Source of the DNA: Halothiobacillus sp.
GTDB taxonomy: Bacteria; Pseudomonadota; Gammaproteobacteria; Halothiobacillales; Halothiobacillaceae
Assembly: GCA_020061705.1 (NCBI GenBank)
Contig: JAGUXT010000054.1
Span: 1-48,812 of the forward strand
Reading direction: 5' to 3'
Length of the DNA stretch: 48,812 nucleotides
The translations under genes were made by a program, and so were the position numbers. Within the stretch, counting starts at the first letter, position 1, and the number at the start of each line of letters is the position of its first letter. Shown in pieces: positions 33,703-43,193 of this stretch. Under the pieces are notes generated by a model. It ran no database searches, had not been told where the DNA came from, and saw nothing but the letters and a program-made list of their open reading frames with translations.

Positions 33703-34833
33703 ATGCACTCTTCATTCGCCCGCCGAAAGTTTTTACGCACAGCGCTCGCCCTGACAATGGCGCCGCAATGGGTGCGCGCAGACGAGGCGCGCCGTGTGGG
33801 GATTGTGACCGATCCGCTGTTTCTGGCGCACGACTGGCCGGAGCACTCGGAAGGCGCGTATCGCCTGCGCGCCATCCTTGAACGACTGGAAAATGATGGC
33901 TTGCTCGACCGCCTACTGGCGCAGAAGGCTCGCGCCGCCAGCGAAGCCGAACTGCTGCGCGGCCACACTGAGGGCTACCTCTTGGAGGTGCGAGTGGCCA
34001 GCGATGGCGAGCCGGGCTTTTTCAACTTCGGCATGCAGGACAATTACGTCAATCAGGCCACCTGGAGCGCGGCGCGTCATGCGGTGGGCGGCCTGATTGA
34101 TCTCTGCCGGGCGGTGGCCAAACGTGATCTGGATGCAGGTTTTGCGCTGGTGCGCCCGCCGGGGCATCATGCCGAACCCAGCCGTGCCATGGGCTTTTGC
34201 TTTGTCAGCAATATCGCCCTGGCCGCGCGCGCCTTGCAGGCCGAGGGCATCCAGCGCCTGGCGATTCTCGATTTCGACATTCATCACGGCAACGGCACCC
34301 AGGCCGTGGTGGGGCAAGATCCCAACATCCTGTTCCTCGATTTTCATCAATCCAGTCTGTTTCCCGCCGGAAGCGGCAGGATTGAGGAGATTGGCGAAGG
34401 CGCCGCGCGCGGAACCATCGTGAATGCCCCCGTGCCGCCCTATGTGGATGACGCAGGGTTTCTGGCCGTGTATGACCATGTTTTCGAGCCTGTGATGCGT
34501 CGCTTCAAACCGCAGATGCTGCTGGTCTCCGCTGGCTACGACGGTCACTGGCGCGACCCCTTGTCCCGGCAGAAAATCACCCTGCAAGGCTTCGACCAAC
34601 TCAGTCGCAGACTGGTGGATTTCGCCGATAAAAACTGTGGAGGGCGCGTGGTGTTCACGTTGGAGGGCGGCTACGACCCGGAGGTGTTGGGTCATGGCGT
34701 GGCCAACAGCCTGCGCGCAATGCTTGGCGATACGGAGTTCAACGACCCGGTGGGCGCGGAAGTGAAGGACATCCCGAGTGCAGACATCGCTGCGCTGGTG
34801 CAACGCTTGCGCAGCTTGCACGGGCTGGCCTGA
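33703..34833 (+). CDS. Histone-deacetylase-family amidohydrolase with Tat signal
   Basis: Zinc-dependent deacetylase of the arginase/HDAC fold; bacterial relatives act on acetylated polyamines, acetoin or small amides. The catalytic pieces are present: VRPPGHHAEPSRAMGFCFVS (paired His), LAILDFDIHHGNGTQ (zinc ligands Asp and His), SAGYDGHWRDPL (zinc Asp) and TLEGGYDPEVLG. The N-terminus ARRKFLRTALALTMAPQWVR is a good twin-arginine signal with probable cleavage after WVRA near residue 26. That would place the enzyme in the periplasm, which is unusual for this family. GGAAGG precedes the ATG. The gene faces an ArgE-like deacylase across 28 bases. Confidence 0.93.
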   Translation: MHSSFARRKFLRTALALTMAPQWVRADEARRVGIVTDPLFLAHDWPEHSEGAYRLRAILERLENDGLLDRLLAQKARAASEAELLRGHTEGYLLEVRVASDGEPGFFNFGMQDNYVNQATWSAARHAVGGLIDLCRAVAKRDLDAGFALVRPPGHHAEPSRAMGFCFVSNIALAARALQAEGIQRLAILDFDIHHGNGTQAVVGQDPNILFLDFHQSSLFPAGSGRIEEIGEGAARGTIVNAPVPPYVDDAGFLAVYDHVFEPVMRRFKPQMLLVSAGYDGHWRDPLSRQKITLQGFDQLSRRLVDFADKNCGGRVVFTLEGGYDPEVLGHGVANSLRAMLGDTEFNDPVGAEVKDIPSADIAALVQRLRSLHGLA

Positions 34834-34861
34834 CGCTTCCGGTTTGAATGGGCGGCGATCC

Positions 34862-36019
34862 TTATGCTTCGGTCGTCAGACAAAACCGCTGAATCAACCC
34901 GCGCAGCAGCTCAAGTGTTGGCGGAATGCGTTCCAGCGCGAGATATTCATCCGGCTGGTGCGCCTGCGCGATGTCGCCGGGGCCGAGCACCACCACGTCC
35001 ATGCCTAGCTCACGCAGGTAGGGCGCTTCGGTGCCGAACGCGACTGCACCCGCCGTGTGACCGGTCAGGCGCTCGGTCACTTTCACCAGTTCCGCATCCG
35101 GCGGGGTTTCCATCGGCGCGGTGCCGGGGAAGAGCGGTTCGAGGGTCAGGTTCAGGCCGGGCAGGGTGACGGCCTGTTGCAAGCGCTCGCGCAGCATGTC
35201 GCGCAATTCCAGCATGTTCATGCCCGGCAGCGGGCGCACGTCGATATGCAGCTCGCAATGGCCGCAGATGCGGTTGGGGTTGTCGCCGCCGTGGATGTAG
35301 CCGAGGTTCATGGTCGGCACCGGCACATGAAACAGCGGGTTGCAGTGGCAGCGTTGCAGCTCGGTGCGGAAATCGAGCAGCGCGCCCATGGCCTGCTGCA
35401 TTCCCTCCAGCGCGTTCGCCCCCAGGCTGGGGTCGCTGGAATGCCCGGAACGTCCGCGAATGCGGATCGCCTCCATCATCACGCCCTTGTGCATACGAAT
35501 CGGCTTGAGTCCGGTCGGTTCGCCGATCACCGCATGGCGCGCCTTGGGTCGCCCCAGTTTGACCAGGGCTTCCGCGCCCGCCATCGAGCTTTCCTCATCG
35601 GCGGTGGCGAGAATGATCAGCGGCTGCTTCATCTCGCGGGCATTCAGCCCGCGCGCAGCCTCAAGCGCAAGGGCGATGAACGATTTCATGTCCGAGGTGC
35701 CCAGTCCGTAAATCCGCCCATCGGCTTCGGTCAGGCGAAAGGGATCATGTGTCCACAACTCCGGGTCGCAAGGCACGGTGTCGGTATGCCCGGACAGCAC
35801 CAGCCCGCCCGCACCCTGGCCTAGCGTGCCGATCACATTGGCCTTGTCCGGCTGCCCCGGCAGCGGCACGATCTCCACCGCAAACCCCGCCGCCTCCATC
35901 CAGCCCGCGATTTCGTCAATCAGCGTACGGTTGCCCTGATCGAACAACGGGTTGACGCTACTGACCGAAGGAATGGTAATCAGCCGGGCAAGCATCTCGT
36001 GCAAAGCAGGGGCGGGCAT
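34862..36019 (-). CDS. argE: Acetylornithine deacetylase-like M20 peptidase (ArgE type)
   Basis: Metal-dependent deacylase that releases ornithine from N-acetylornithine in arginine synthesis. The 385 residues carry LVLSGHTDTVPCD (first metal His and catalytic Asp), GTSDMKSFIA (bridging Asp), TADEESSMAGA (catalytic Glu pair) and GPGDIAQAHQPDEYL (last metal His). A dimerisation domain lies at about 180-290 (GRSGHSSDPSLGANALEGMQ). Gly-Thr-Ser-Asp-Met-Lys and the length fit ArgE better than DapE. It stands alone and converges with the HDAC-family gene. Another N-acyl amino acid substrate cannot be excluded. Confidence 0.9.
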   Translation of the reverse strand: MPAPALHEMLARLITIPSVSSVNPLFDQGNRTLIDEIAGWMEAAGFAVEIVPLPGQPDKANVIGTLGQGAGGLVLSGHTDTVPCDPELWTHDPFRLTEADGRIYGLGTSDMKSFIALALEAARGLNAREMKQPLIILATADEESSMAGAEALVKLGRPKARHAVIGEPTGLKPIRMHKGVMMEAIRIRGRSGHSSDPSLGANALEGMQQAMGALLDFRTELQRCHCNPLFHVPVPTMNLGYIHGGDNPNRICGHCELHIDVRPLPGMNMLELRDMLRERLQQAVTLPGLNLTLEPLFPGTAPMETPPDAELVKVTERLTGHTAGAVAFGTEAPYLRELGMDVVVLGPGDIAQAHQPDEYLALERIPPTLELLRGLIQRFCLTTEA

Positions 36020-36219
36020 GGCGGAATCCTCGGGGTGGATATTTCAAGGCATGATACGCAAATTTCAGGTTGCCACTTACCAAGTCCGGCATCCTTAATT
36101 GGCGATAGGAAAACGACAATGCAGGTGGTGAGCGCTTGTGATTGCGTGGAGGTTGAAACAAGCTTACCGTAGTACGGCGCTTGCGCTGGATAAAATACGT
36201 TAGCCCTCTTGGAGTTTCT

Positions 36220-36711
36220 ATGACCCTTTCCGATTTTTGGCTCAGTGTTTTGGCATCAAGCATCGCCAGTATTCTTGTTGTTATTTCTGCAAAAATTACC
36301 CTCGAAAGATGGAAGAAATGGGTAATCGGAATTGGTGCAGCCGCATTTTTTGCGCTGGTTGTGGCTGTAATCGTTTTCGCGGTATTTACAGTTACAAAAG
36401 AAGTTTCGTCATATTTAACGAGATCGTCACTTCAAGAGAAGATTGCTACCTACATAAAAGGGCACTATCCAGAAGAGCTAAAGAAAGGTTATGGCGTTGA
36501 TGTGCTTGAAATTCGTCAGCGTGTATTTCTTGGCTTCAAGTATCCCGACTCGGAGGCATATCCATCTCCTCATCCATTGAGTAATCCGGTATTCGACGCA
36601 GAAATCACAAAGCTACTTAACAACAATGGATTCTCTGGTACGCCTGCCTGGGGCTATCCCATTAAGCCCGCAACTGCAGAAGAGATGGAAGATCTCTTGC
36701 AGCAGAAATGA
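36220..36711 (+). CDS. Unknown small membrane protein in AT-rich island
   Basis: I do not recognise the family. From the ATG at 36220 (preferred over 36181 because the protein then opens directly on the first helix) it has 163 residues. Two hydrophobic helices lie at about 5-25 and 38-60 (AAAFFALVVAVIVFAVFTV), joined by a basic turn KITLERWKKW. A soluble tail of about 100 residues follows, with EELKKGYGVDVLEIRQRVFL. The coding sequence is AT-rich compared with the flanks, like the HEPN-type gene 77 bases downstream. The two may form one acquired unit. Confidence 0.75.
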   Translation: MTLSDFWLSVLASSIASILVVISAKITLERWKKWVIGIGAAAFFALVVAVIVFAVFTVTKEVSSYLTRSSLQEKIATYIKGHYPEELKKGYGVDVLEIRQRVFLGFKYPDSEAYPSPHPLSNPVFDAEITKLLNNNGFSGTPAWGYPIKPATAEEMEDLLQQK

Positions 36712-36788
36712 GGGGGCTAACTCGTCTCTCCACTGGTAAGCAGCTCAAGGCCGGTGAATTCAAGCATTAGATCAAGAGGTAAGGCTTA

Positions 36789-38303
36789 ATGGATTACACT
36801 TCACTCGACGAGTATGCCAAGTTGATTGATGGGGCAATTGATACAGGAGACGAGGACTTACTTCAGACGTTACTGGTGAAGCTTAATAATCTCCCGGAAC
36901 ATGATTTTAATAAAATTGAACTTTCCAAGATTGAATTCTTTAAGGCAAATTGTTATTCGGCGCTACGCCAACTCAAGGATAGACACCTTTCATGGGGCTG
37001 GGACGATCCAGAATTAGAGCGTGAGATTTATCATCTTCGGGCAGCACGAAATATGCTGTCGGAAGTCCCATTGAAGGAAGATCAAACGGACTTGCGTTTC
37101 AGAGTATCCACGAATCTTGCAAATGCACTCAATCATGTGGGTAGATTTGTTGAGGCCATTGATCTATGGGACGAAGTTTTGGCAGACGCCCCTGATTACG
37201 CTATGTCGGTAGGTAATAGAGGATTTGCGTTTCTTTGGTATGGAAAATATCTCTATGACCCAGGGCATCAGGGTATTTTATTAAATGAAAGTTATCACAA
37301 GATAAAACAGGCGCTTAAGATCGGGGTGGAGGATCATGCTGCGGTAGGGATGCAGGAGTGGCTAGATCATCTGCTAGAACTTCGCGACTGGGAAAGCTTT
37401 CATTTTCAGTCTGAAAATGAATCAAGAGGAGACTCTGAACGCGAAAAGTCTTACCGCACATGGTGTCTCAATCACAAGTTGTTCCTTAATCCGCTAAATG
37501 ATTTGTGGAAAGACGATATTGCTGCCAATGATGTTTTGACTTTTCCTTCGATAATCGTGAAGCTAGAAAAAAGTCACCGAGGGTCGCCACCGGAAGTCTA
37601 TGGGATTTACAATCAACTAAAACAAGAGTACGTCAGCGCTCGTTACATGCTGTTCGATGCAATCAAAGAATCACAAGAAGGCGTTCATTTCGCGGATAAG
37701 AGGGTTAAGCTATACAACATGCTTGATTATCGCAACTACCGCTTGTGGATAGAAAAAGTGAAAATGGCATTCCTTGGGGTGCATGCGATTTTCGACAAAA
37801 TTGCTTATTTGATCAATGAATACTGGGAATTGAATCAGCCCGCTAGGCGTATAAGCTTTAAGACATGCTGGTTTAACAACGGTAAAGCGGGCGACGGTTT
37901 CGTTCCGGCTTTTGATGCTTCTCAAAACTGGCCTTTGAGGGGATTGTACTGGATTAGCAAGGAATTTGTTGGTGAGAAAGAAATAAGTAGCTCGCTGCAA
38001 CCGGATGCCTGGCACATTGCAGAAATTCGTAACCACATCGCGCACAAATATCTAAAAGTCTTTGATCACTCTCTCGTTGATACTAAGTCGTGGCGTTGTG
38101 CTAAAGGGCATGAGTGGGAGTATCCAATAAGTGAGCGAGAGCTTATTAATCAAACATTGAAGCTGTTAAATCTAGTTAGGAGCGCACTGATATATGTATC
38201 GCTGGCAGCGTATGATGAGGAACGGAGAAAACTGTCTGAAATAGATGATGAGCTGATAGGTGAAATGCAGCTATTCGAAGTAGATGACAAATATCGGCTA
38301 TAG
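36789..38303 (+). CDS. LA2681-type HEPN-domain protein with TPR-like N-terminus
   Basis: A 504-residue protein matching the pattern of the LA2681-like HEPN family. Residues about 95-165 are TPR-like (RVSTNLANALNHVGRFVEAI, then NRGFAFLWYGKYLYD). Residues about 280-480 form the HEPN region: SARYMLFDAIKESQEGVHFA, KVKMAFLGVHAIFDKIAYLI and the R-x4-H motif in EIRNHIAHKYLKV (Arg414, His419). In known HEPN nucleases this motif is the RNase active site, so RNA cleavage in a defence or stress setting is plausible. The DNA is AT-rich with many rare-looking codons compared with its neighbours. AGAGGTAAGG precedes the ATG. Partner proteins are not evident apart from the membrane protein upstream. Confidence 0.8.
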   Translation: MDYTSLDEYAKLIDGAIDTGDEDLLQTLLVKLNNLPEHDFNKIELSKIEFFKANCYSALRQLKDRHLSWGWDDPELEREIYHLRAARNMLSEVPLKEDQTDLRFRVSTNLANALNHVGRFVEAIDLWDEVLADAPDYAMSVGNRGFAFLWYGKYLYDPGHQGILLNESYHKIKQALKIGVEDHAAVGMQEWLDHLLELRDWESFHFQSENESRGDSEREKSYRTWCLNHKLFLNPLNDLWKDDIAANDVLTFPSIIVKLEKSHRGSPPEVYGIYNQLKQEYVSARYMLFDAIKESQEGVHFADKRVKLYNMLDYRNYRLWIEKVKMAFLGVHAIFDKIAYLINEYWELNQPARRISFKTCWFNNGKAGDGFVPAFDASQNWPLRGLYWISKEFVGEKEISSSLQPDAWHIAEIRNHIAHKYLKVFDHSLVDTKSWRCAKGHEWEYPISERELINQTLKLLNLVRSALIYVSLAAYDEERRKLSEIDDELIGEMQLFEVDDKYRL

Positions 38304-38344
38304 GTGTAACAAAATGATTTGGGCGCATTACTGAGGTTCGTTGC

Positions 38345-38674
38345 ATGAGATATTTCATTAGCGTTGTTGGCATGGTTGCGCTTTTTATAACCTCCAACGC
38401 ATGGGCGGATACTTCAACGCAAACCGCGCCCACCACGGGCAAGGATCTCTACAAGGCACATTGCGCGCTGTGTCATGGGGGCAAGGGGCAGGGCGTGCCG
38501 CCGATGTTTCCCGGTTTGAACAGCAAATCGGTGGAGGTTTATGCCGCCATGATGCAGAACTACCGAGCCGGGAACGGGCACAAGGTGATGGTGGATATGG
38601 CCAAAAGCCTGACCGAGACGCAGATTCAGGAGCTTTTGGCGCATATCGCGACCTTTCCGCCCAAGCAGCCGTAG
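38345..38674 (+). CDS. Class I cytochrome c (periplasmic), second copy type
   Basis: Small monohaem cytochrome, 109 residues. The signal peptide RYFISVVGMVALFITSNAWA is cleaved near residue 22. The haem site is CALCHGGKGQGVPP at about 40. KVMVDMAKSLTETQIQELLA places a possible axial Met near residue 82, and the C-terminus AHIATFPPKQP closes the fold. The mature protein is close in size to that at 19840 but differs in sequence, so they are paralogues. It begins 41 bases after the AT-rich island and marks the return to normal composition. Confidence 0.92.
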   Translation: MRYFISVVGMVALFITSNAWADTSTQTAPTTGKDLYKAHCALCHGGKGQGVPPMFPGLNSKSVEVYAAMMQNYRAGNGHKVMVDMAKSLTETQIQELLAHIATFPPKQP

Positions 38675-38818
38675 GATGCCGCTTACGCTTTTGGCTCCCC
38701 CTCGCCACGCGGGAGGGATAAAACGTCTTTCCTTGCCCGGTATGGGGTGAAATCCCCGTGCGCTTGGGGTACATTTGCCCGAAGTGGGATTTTTTTGGTT
38801 TTTTAGCGGAGTTTCATC

Positions 38819-39511
38819 ATGTCCAAGTTCCTTATCGCACCGTCCATCCTGTCTGCCAACTTCGCCAAGCTTGGCGAGGAAGTGGATAACGTCCTGGCTT
38901 CTGGCGCCGACATTGTGCATTTTGATGTGATGGACAACCATTACGTGCCTAACCTGACCATTGGGCCGCTGGTGTGCGATGCGCTGCGCAAGCATGGCGT
39001 GACCGCTCCGATTGATGTGCATTTGATGGTCAAGCCGGTTGATCGCATCATCCCGGACTTTGCCAAGGCGGGTGCGAGCTTTATCACCTTCCACCCGGAA
39101 GCTTCCGAGCATGTTGATCGCACCATTGGCTTGATTAAGGAATCCGGCTGCAAGGCGGGTCTGGTGTTCAATCCGGCCACGCCGCTGGATATTCTGGAAT
39201 ACATGCTGCCCAAGCTGGACATGGTGCTGTTGATGTCGGTCAACCCCGGCTTTGGTGGCCAGAAGTTCATTCCGTATGTGCTGGACAAGGCGCGCAAGGT
39301 GCGTGCGATGATCGACGCGGGCGGTTATGACTGCCGCCTGGAAATCGACGGTGGCGTGAGCGCGGCGAATATCCGCGAAATCGCAGAAGCCGGTGTGGAT
39401 ACTTTCGTTTCCGGCTCGGCGCTGTTTGGCAAGCGTAATGACAACGATGCGAACCGTTACGACACCATCGTAGCGGAAATGCGTGCCGAGTTGGCCAAGG
39501 TTGGCGGCTGA
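38819..39511 (+). CDS. rpe: Ribulose-phosphate 3-epimerase
   Basis: Interconverts ribulose 5-phosphate and xylulose 5-phosphate in the pentose-phosphate pathway and, where present, the Calvin cycle. The 230-residue TIM barrel contains [62 protein letters not shown] and [12 protein letters not shown]. His/Asp metal ligands and catalytic Asp residues are all present. It starts the rpe-gph-trpE-trpG group; gph follows 5 bases later. Confidence 0.97.
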   Translation: MSKFLIAPSILSANFAKLGEEVDNVLASGADIVHFDVMDNHYVPNLTIGPLVCDALRKHGVTAPIDVHLMVKPVDRIIPDFAKAGASFITFHPEASEHVDRTIGLIKESGCKAGLVFNPATPLDILEYMLPKLDMVLLMSVNPGFGGQKFIPYVLDKARKVRAMIDAGGYDCRLEIDGGVSAANIREIAEAGVDTFVSGSALFGKRNDNDANRYDTIVAEMRAELAKVGG

Positions 39512-39516
39512 TCCGC

Positions 39517-40194
39517 ATGAAAACTTTTGCTCCCAAAATGGTCCTGTTCGATCTGGACGGCACCCTGATCGACAGCGTGCCTGATCTCGCTTATTGCGTG
39601 GACGAGATGATGAAGGCGCTGGATATGCCGCTGCGCGGCGAGGCGGCGGTACGCAACTGGGTCGGCAATGGCGTTGAGCGTCTGGTTGAGCGTGCGCTGA
39701 GCAATGATTTGAATGGCAAGCCGGATGCTGTGCTGTTTGCGCGCGCCTTGCCGATCTTCAAGCAGCTTTATGCCGATAACACCTCCGGTCGTTCTTTCCT
39801 CTATCCGGGGGTCAAGGAAGGTCTGGAATACATCAAGTCGCTCGGACTGCGTATGGGCTGCGTGACAAACAAGGCCGAGCAGTTCACCGTGCCCTTGCTC
39901 AAGGATCTGGGTGTATTCGATGCGTTCGAAACGGTGATTTCCGGCGACACCCTGCCGGTCAAAAAGCCTGACCCCGGCCCCCTGTTTTATGCGGCGGGCT
40001 GGTTTCATTGTGCTCCGCACGAGGCATTGATGATCGGTGATTCGATTTCTGACGTTAAGGCGGCGCGCGCGGCGGGCTTCAATATCATTTGCATGAGCTA
40101 TGGCTACAACCACGGTGAAGATATCCGCAACTACCATCCGGATGCGGTGATTGATTCCATGGTCGAGCTGAAAGAGCTGGTCAAGGCATCATGA
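39517..40194 (+). CDS. gph: Phosphoglycolate phosphatase
   Basis: HAD-family phosphatase of 225 residues that removes phosphate from 2-phosphoglycolate, a by-product of DNA repair or RuBisCO oxygenation. HAD motif I is VLFDLDGTLIDSVPDL with the nucleophile Asp, motif II lies in GCVTNKAEQF, and motifs III/IV are KKPDPGPLFYA and MIGDSISDVKAARAAG. The cap domain (about 18-90) is of the Gph type. It is 5 bases after rpe and precedes trpE, a typical proteobacterial order. Confidence 0.95.
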   Translation: MKTFAPKMVLFDLDGTLIDSVPDLAYCVDEMMKALDMPLRGEAAVRNWVGNGVERLVERALSNDLNGKPDAVLFARALPIFKQLYADNTSGRSFLYPGVKEGLEYIKSLGLRMGCVTNKAEQFTVPLLKDLGVFDAFETVISGDTLPVKKPDPGPLFYAAGWFHCAPHEALMIGDSISDVKAARAAGFNIICMSYGYNHGEDIRNYHPDAVIDSMVELKELVKAS

Positions 40195-40212
40195 TTTTTT
40201 ACAGAGAGGCGT

Positions 40213-40273
40213 GGCAAGGGGAGCGATGGTGGCGCGCAGGCTAACCCCGCGCAGTCGATCCTTGCCCGTTTTT
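40213..40273 (+). terminator. Terminator-like hairpin before trpE
   Basis: GGCAAGG (40213-40219) pairs with CCTTGCC (40260-40266), with an inner GCGCG/CGCGC stem (40232-40236 with 40248-40252), and is followed by CGTTTTT. It ends just before the trpE ribosome-binding site (CTGGAG). No Trp-rich leader peptide is seen, so it may simply end rpe-gph transcription or act as a leaky attenuator. Confidence 0.45.
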
Positions 40274-40287
40274 CTGGAGATTTCATT

Positions 40288-41820
40288 ATGCAACCCGAAT
40301 ACTTTGAACACCTTTGCAGCGAGGGCTATAACCGCATTCCGGTGATGCGTGAAGTCCTGGCTGATCTTGATACCCCGCTTTCCGTTTACCTTAAGCTCTC
40401 TCACCTGCCCTATAGCTACCTGTTCGAGTCGGTACAGGGCGGCGAAAAATGGGGGCGCTATTCCATCATCGGCCTGCCTGCGCGCACTGTGCTCAAGGTG
40501 CGTGGTTATGTGGTGACGCTTGAGGAGGCGGGCGAGGTGGTCGAACAGGTCGAAGTGCCTGATCCATTAACCTTTATCGAAGACTTCCAGCAGCGTTATC
40601 GTGTGCCGACCTCGGAGCAATTAAACTCAGGGCAATTAAATATTGCAGGCTTACCGCGCTTTTTCGGCGGGCTGGTGGGTTATTTCGGCTACGACACTAT
40701 CCGCTACATCGAACCCAAGTTGGCGCAGGGTTTTCACAAACCCGATACCATCGGTGCGCCGGACATTTTGCTGATGCTCTCGGACGAAGTGGTGGTGTTC
40801 GACAATCTGCGCGGGCGCTTGCAGATCATTGTGCATGCGCAACCCGGCGGGCTGGAGGTGGCGCAGCAACGCCTGGATGCCATCGAAGCGCAATTGCGCC
40901 TGCCGTTGGCAGCACCACAGACCCAGCACCGCCCCGCCAAGGTCGATGAAGCGGATTTTGTCTCAGGCTTTACCGAAGCCGGCTTCAAACATGCGGTGCA
41001 CAAGGCCAAGGAATACATCGCTGCGGGTGATGTGATGCAAGTGGTGCTCTCCCAGCGCATGAGCATCCCGTTCTCCGCGCCTTCACTGGATCTGTACCGT
41101 GCCTTGCGCGGGCTGAATCCTTCGCCGTACATGTTCTTCCTTGATTTGGGCGACATGCAGGTGGTGGGGTCGTCGCCGGAGATTCTGGTGCGTCTGGAAG
41201 ATGAAGAAGTCACCGTGCGCCCGATTGCCGGCACGCGCCGACGCGGTCACGATGCCGCCGAGGACGCGGCTTTTGAAGCCGAACTGCTGGCTGATCCGAA
41301 GGAGCGCGCCGAACACCTGATGCTGATTGACCTGGGTCGCAATGACATCGGTCGCGTGTGCAAGACCGGTAGCGTGCGCCTGACCGACAAGATGGTGATC
41401 GAGCGCTATTCGCATGTCATGCACATTGTTTCCAACGTGACCGGGCAGTTGCGCGACGGCTTGTCGGCGATGGACGTGTTACGCGCCACCTTCCCGGCGG
41501 GCACGGTATCAGGCGCGCCTAAGGTGCGGGCGATGGAAATCATCGACGAACTGGAGCCGGTCAAGCGCGGTGTTTACGCCGGTGCGGTCGGCTATCTGGG
41601 CTGGGGTGGCTCACATGGCGGCAATATGGACACGGCGATTGCCATCCGCACGGCGGTCATCAAAGACGGCGAGCTGCATATCCAGGCGGGCGCCGGGATT
41701 GTGTATGACTCCATTCCGGCGCTGGAATGGAAGGAAACCATGAACAAAGGACGCGCGATATTCCGTGCCGTCGCGCTGGCGGAGGCGGGGCTGGATGCTT
41801 CGGCGATCAAGCATCGTTAA
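40288..41820 (+). CDS. trpE: Anthranilate synthase component I
   Basis: Aminating subunit of anthranilate synthase, the first step from chorismate to tryptophan, working with TrpG. The 510 residues show the N-terminal regulatory part ([20 protein letters not shown] carries the usual Ser/Glu tryptophan-feedback residues). The catalytic part has [65 protein letters not shown] and [12 protein letters not shown]. Length is normal. CTGGAG lies upstream of the ATG. An unrelated small gene separates it from trpG. Confidence 0.97.
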   Translation: MQPEYFEHLCSEGYNRIPVMREVLADLDTPLSVYLKLSHLPYSYLFESVQGGEKWGRYSIIGLPARTVLKVRGYVVTLEEAGEVVEQVEVPDPLTFIEDFQQRYRVPTSEQLNSGQLNIAGLPRFFGGLVGYFGYDTIRYIEPKLAQGFHKPDTIGAPDILLMLSDEVVVFDNLRGRLQIIVHAQPGGLEVAQQRLDAIEAQLRLPLAAPQTQHRPAKVDEADFVSGFTEAGFKHAVHKAKEYIAAGDVMQVVLSQRMSIPFSAPSLDLYRALRGLNPSPYMFFLDLGDMQVVGSSPEILVRLEDEEVTVRPIAGTRRRGHDAAEDAAFEAELLADPKERAEHLMLIDLGRNDIGRVCKTGSVRLTDKMVIERYSHVMHIVSNVTGQLRDGLSAMDVLRATFPAGTVSGAPKVRAMEIIDELEPVKRGVYAGAVGYLGWGGSHGGNMDTAIAIRTAVIKDGELHIQAGAGIVYDSIPALEWKETMNKGRAIFRAVALAEAGLDASAIKHR

Positions 41821-41904
41821 AATTTTCCTTGTGCCTTTTCGTCTGCGCTCTGATTGGCTTTTGCTTCTTTTGTAGGGCTTCTTCGCGGCATTTGTGGGTG
41901 GGAC

Positions 41905-42582
41905 ATGATTCGTTTTTTTGGGATGGTGATTGCCCTGGCTCTGCCCCTGCTGTTGATGTGGTGGGTGATGCGCCCGTCAGATAACCTGATCACGCCTGTT
42001 GTGCGTGAGCACATGAGCGAATACACCACAGCTATTGAGGTGGAGCTCGGTGAGTCTGACCCGGCTTGCCTGAACCATGTCGGACCGTTCCCGCTTGATC
42101 CTGTGAAACAGTTTCTCCCCCCAGGCTGTACGGACTGCGCAGCTTTGGTGCAGGCGGGTCTTATCAGCAAAGACCTAGGCAAAGGAATCTATCGGCTTGC
42201 CGCGTTGGGCAAGCAGCATTACACCGAGGTCGTGGATGTGCGCCGCGTTATACACGGCAATATTGCTCGCGAAGCCTTGCGGCAGCCGCGCTTGTGTTTC
42301 GGCGAAACCCGCGTGCATGCGATCATAGAATCCCTGCCGGCCTTTCCCTTTGGGCCGGATAAGGCCATTTCCGTCAAGGTCATTTTTGAAGTCCGTGAGC
42401 CATCGTCCTTCCTGTTCACGGAACAGGCCAGATCGCTTGAGTTGCCAAAGCCCTCCCAGAGCGCGCCGGGTCAGCCATGGCTGCTGCCGCCCAAGATCGT
42501 AAGCTTTGTAACCAATCACAATGGCACCATCCTGTATTTCGACAACAGTATCCGCTATGGCAAGTGGATCAAGGAACAATGA
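41905..42582 (+). CDS. Unknown membrane-anchored protein between trpE and trpG
   Basis: I do not recognise the family. From the ATG at 41905 it has 225 residues. A single N-terminal helix (FFGMVIALALPLLLMWWVM) could be a signal anchor. The rest is a soluble, probably periplasmic domain with Cys in ESDPACLN and a Cys-x-x-Cys-like PPGCTDCAALVQAGLISKDL, where two cysteines are two residues apart. A later part includes FEVREPSSFLFTEQARSLEL. The DNA resembles the flanks in composition, but trpE and trpG are normally adjacent, so this is an insertion. It ends 15 bases before trpG and must be co-transcribed with it. Confidence 0.82.
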   Translation: MIRFFGMVIALALPLLLMWWVMRPSDNLITPVVREHMSEYTTAIEVELGESDPACLNHVGPFPLDPVKQFLPPGCTDCAALVQAGLISKDLGKGIYRLAALGKQHYTEVVDVRRVIHGNIAREALRQPRLCFGETRVHAIIESLPAFPFGPDKAISVKVIFEVREPSSFLFTEQARSLELPKPSQSAPGQPWLLPPKIVSFVTNHNGTILYFDNSIRYGKWIKEQ

Positions 42583-42597
42583 CTTGAGGGAATCATC

Positions 42598-43191
42598 ATG
42601 ATTTTAATGATCGACAACTACGACTCCTTTACCTACAACATCGTGCAGTATCTGGGCGAGCTGGGGGCGGAGGTTGAGGTTCATCGCAACGATGAAATCA
42701 CGCTGGACGCTATTGAGCGCATGGCACCGAGCCATATCGTGGTGTCTCCCGGGCCTTGTACGCCACTTGAGGCCGGGATTTCGGTGGATGCGATCAAGCA
42801 TTTCGCGGGCAAGCTGCCGATTCTTGGCGTCTGCCTTGGCCATCAGGCCATCGGCCAGGCCTTTGGCGGGCACATTATCCGCGCCAAGCAGATCATGCAC
42901 GGCAAAACCTCGCAGGTGTACCACGCGAATGTCGGCGTGTTTGAGGAATTGCCCAACCCGTTTGAAGCCACACGCTACCATTCGCTGGTGATCGAGCGCG
43001 AAACCATGCCGGACTGCCTGGAAATCACCGCCTGGACACAAAACCCGGACGGCTCGTTCGAGGAGATCATGGGTGTGCGTCATCGTGAACTCACCATCGA
43101 GGGCGTGCAGTTCCACCCCGAGTCCATCCTCACCGAGCATGGGCATGACATGCTCAGACGCTTCCTCGCCGTGTCCGGCGGGCGGCGCTGA
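42598..43191 (+). CDS. trpG: Anthranilate synthase component II (glutamine amidotransferase)
   Basis: Class I glutamine amidotransferase of 197 residues supplying ammonia to TrpE; the same protein often also serves aminodeoxychorismate synthase (PabA). [19 protein letters not shown] is the family start, [18 protein letters not shown] holds the catalytic Cys near residue 79, and [14 protein letters not shown] holds the His and Glu of the triad. GAGGGAATCATC precedes the ATG. The MFS gene starts 3 bases after its stop. Confidence 0.97.
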   Translation: MILMIDNYDSFTYNIVQYLGELGAEVEVHRNDEITLDAIERMAPSHIVVSPGPCTPLEAGISVDAIKHFAGKLPILGVCLGHQAIGQAFGGHIIRAKQIMHGKTSQVYHANVGVFEELPNPFEATRYHSLVIERETMPDCLEITAWTQNPDGSFEEIMGVRHRELTIEGVQFHPESILTEHGHDMLRRFLAVSGGRR

Positions 43192-43193
43192 AG

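Noticed and set aside
40195-40287. Tryptophan attenuator leader peptide before trpE
   Set aside because: No short frame with consecutive Trp codons is present in the interval.
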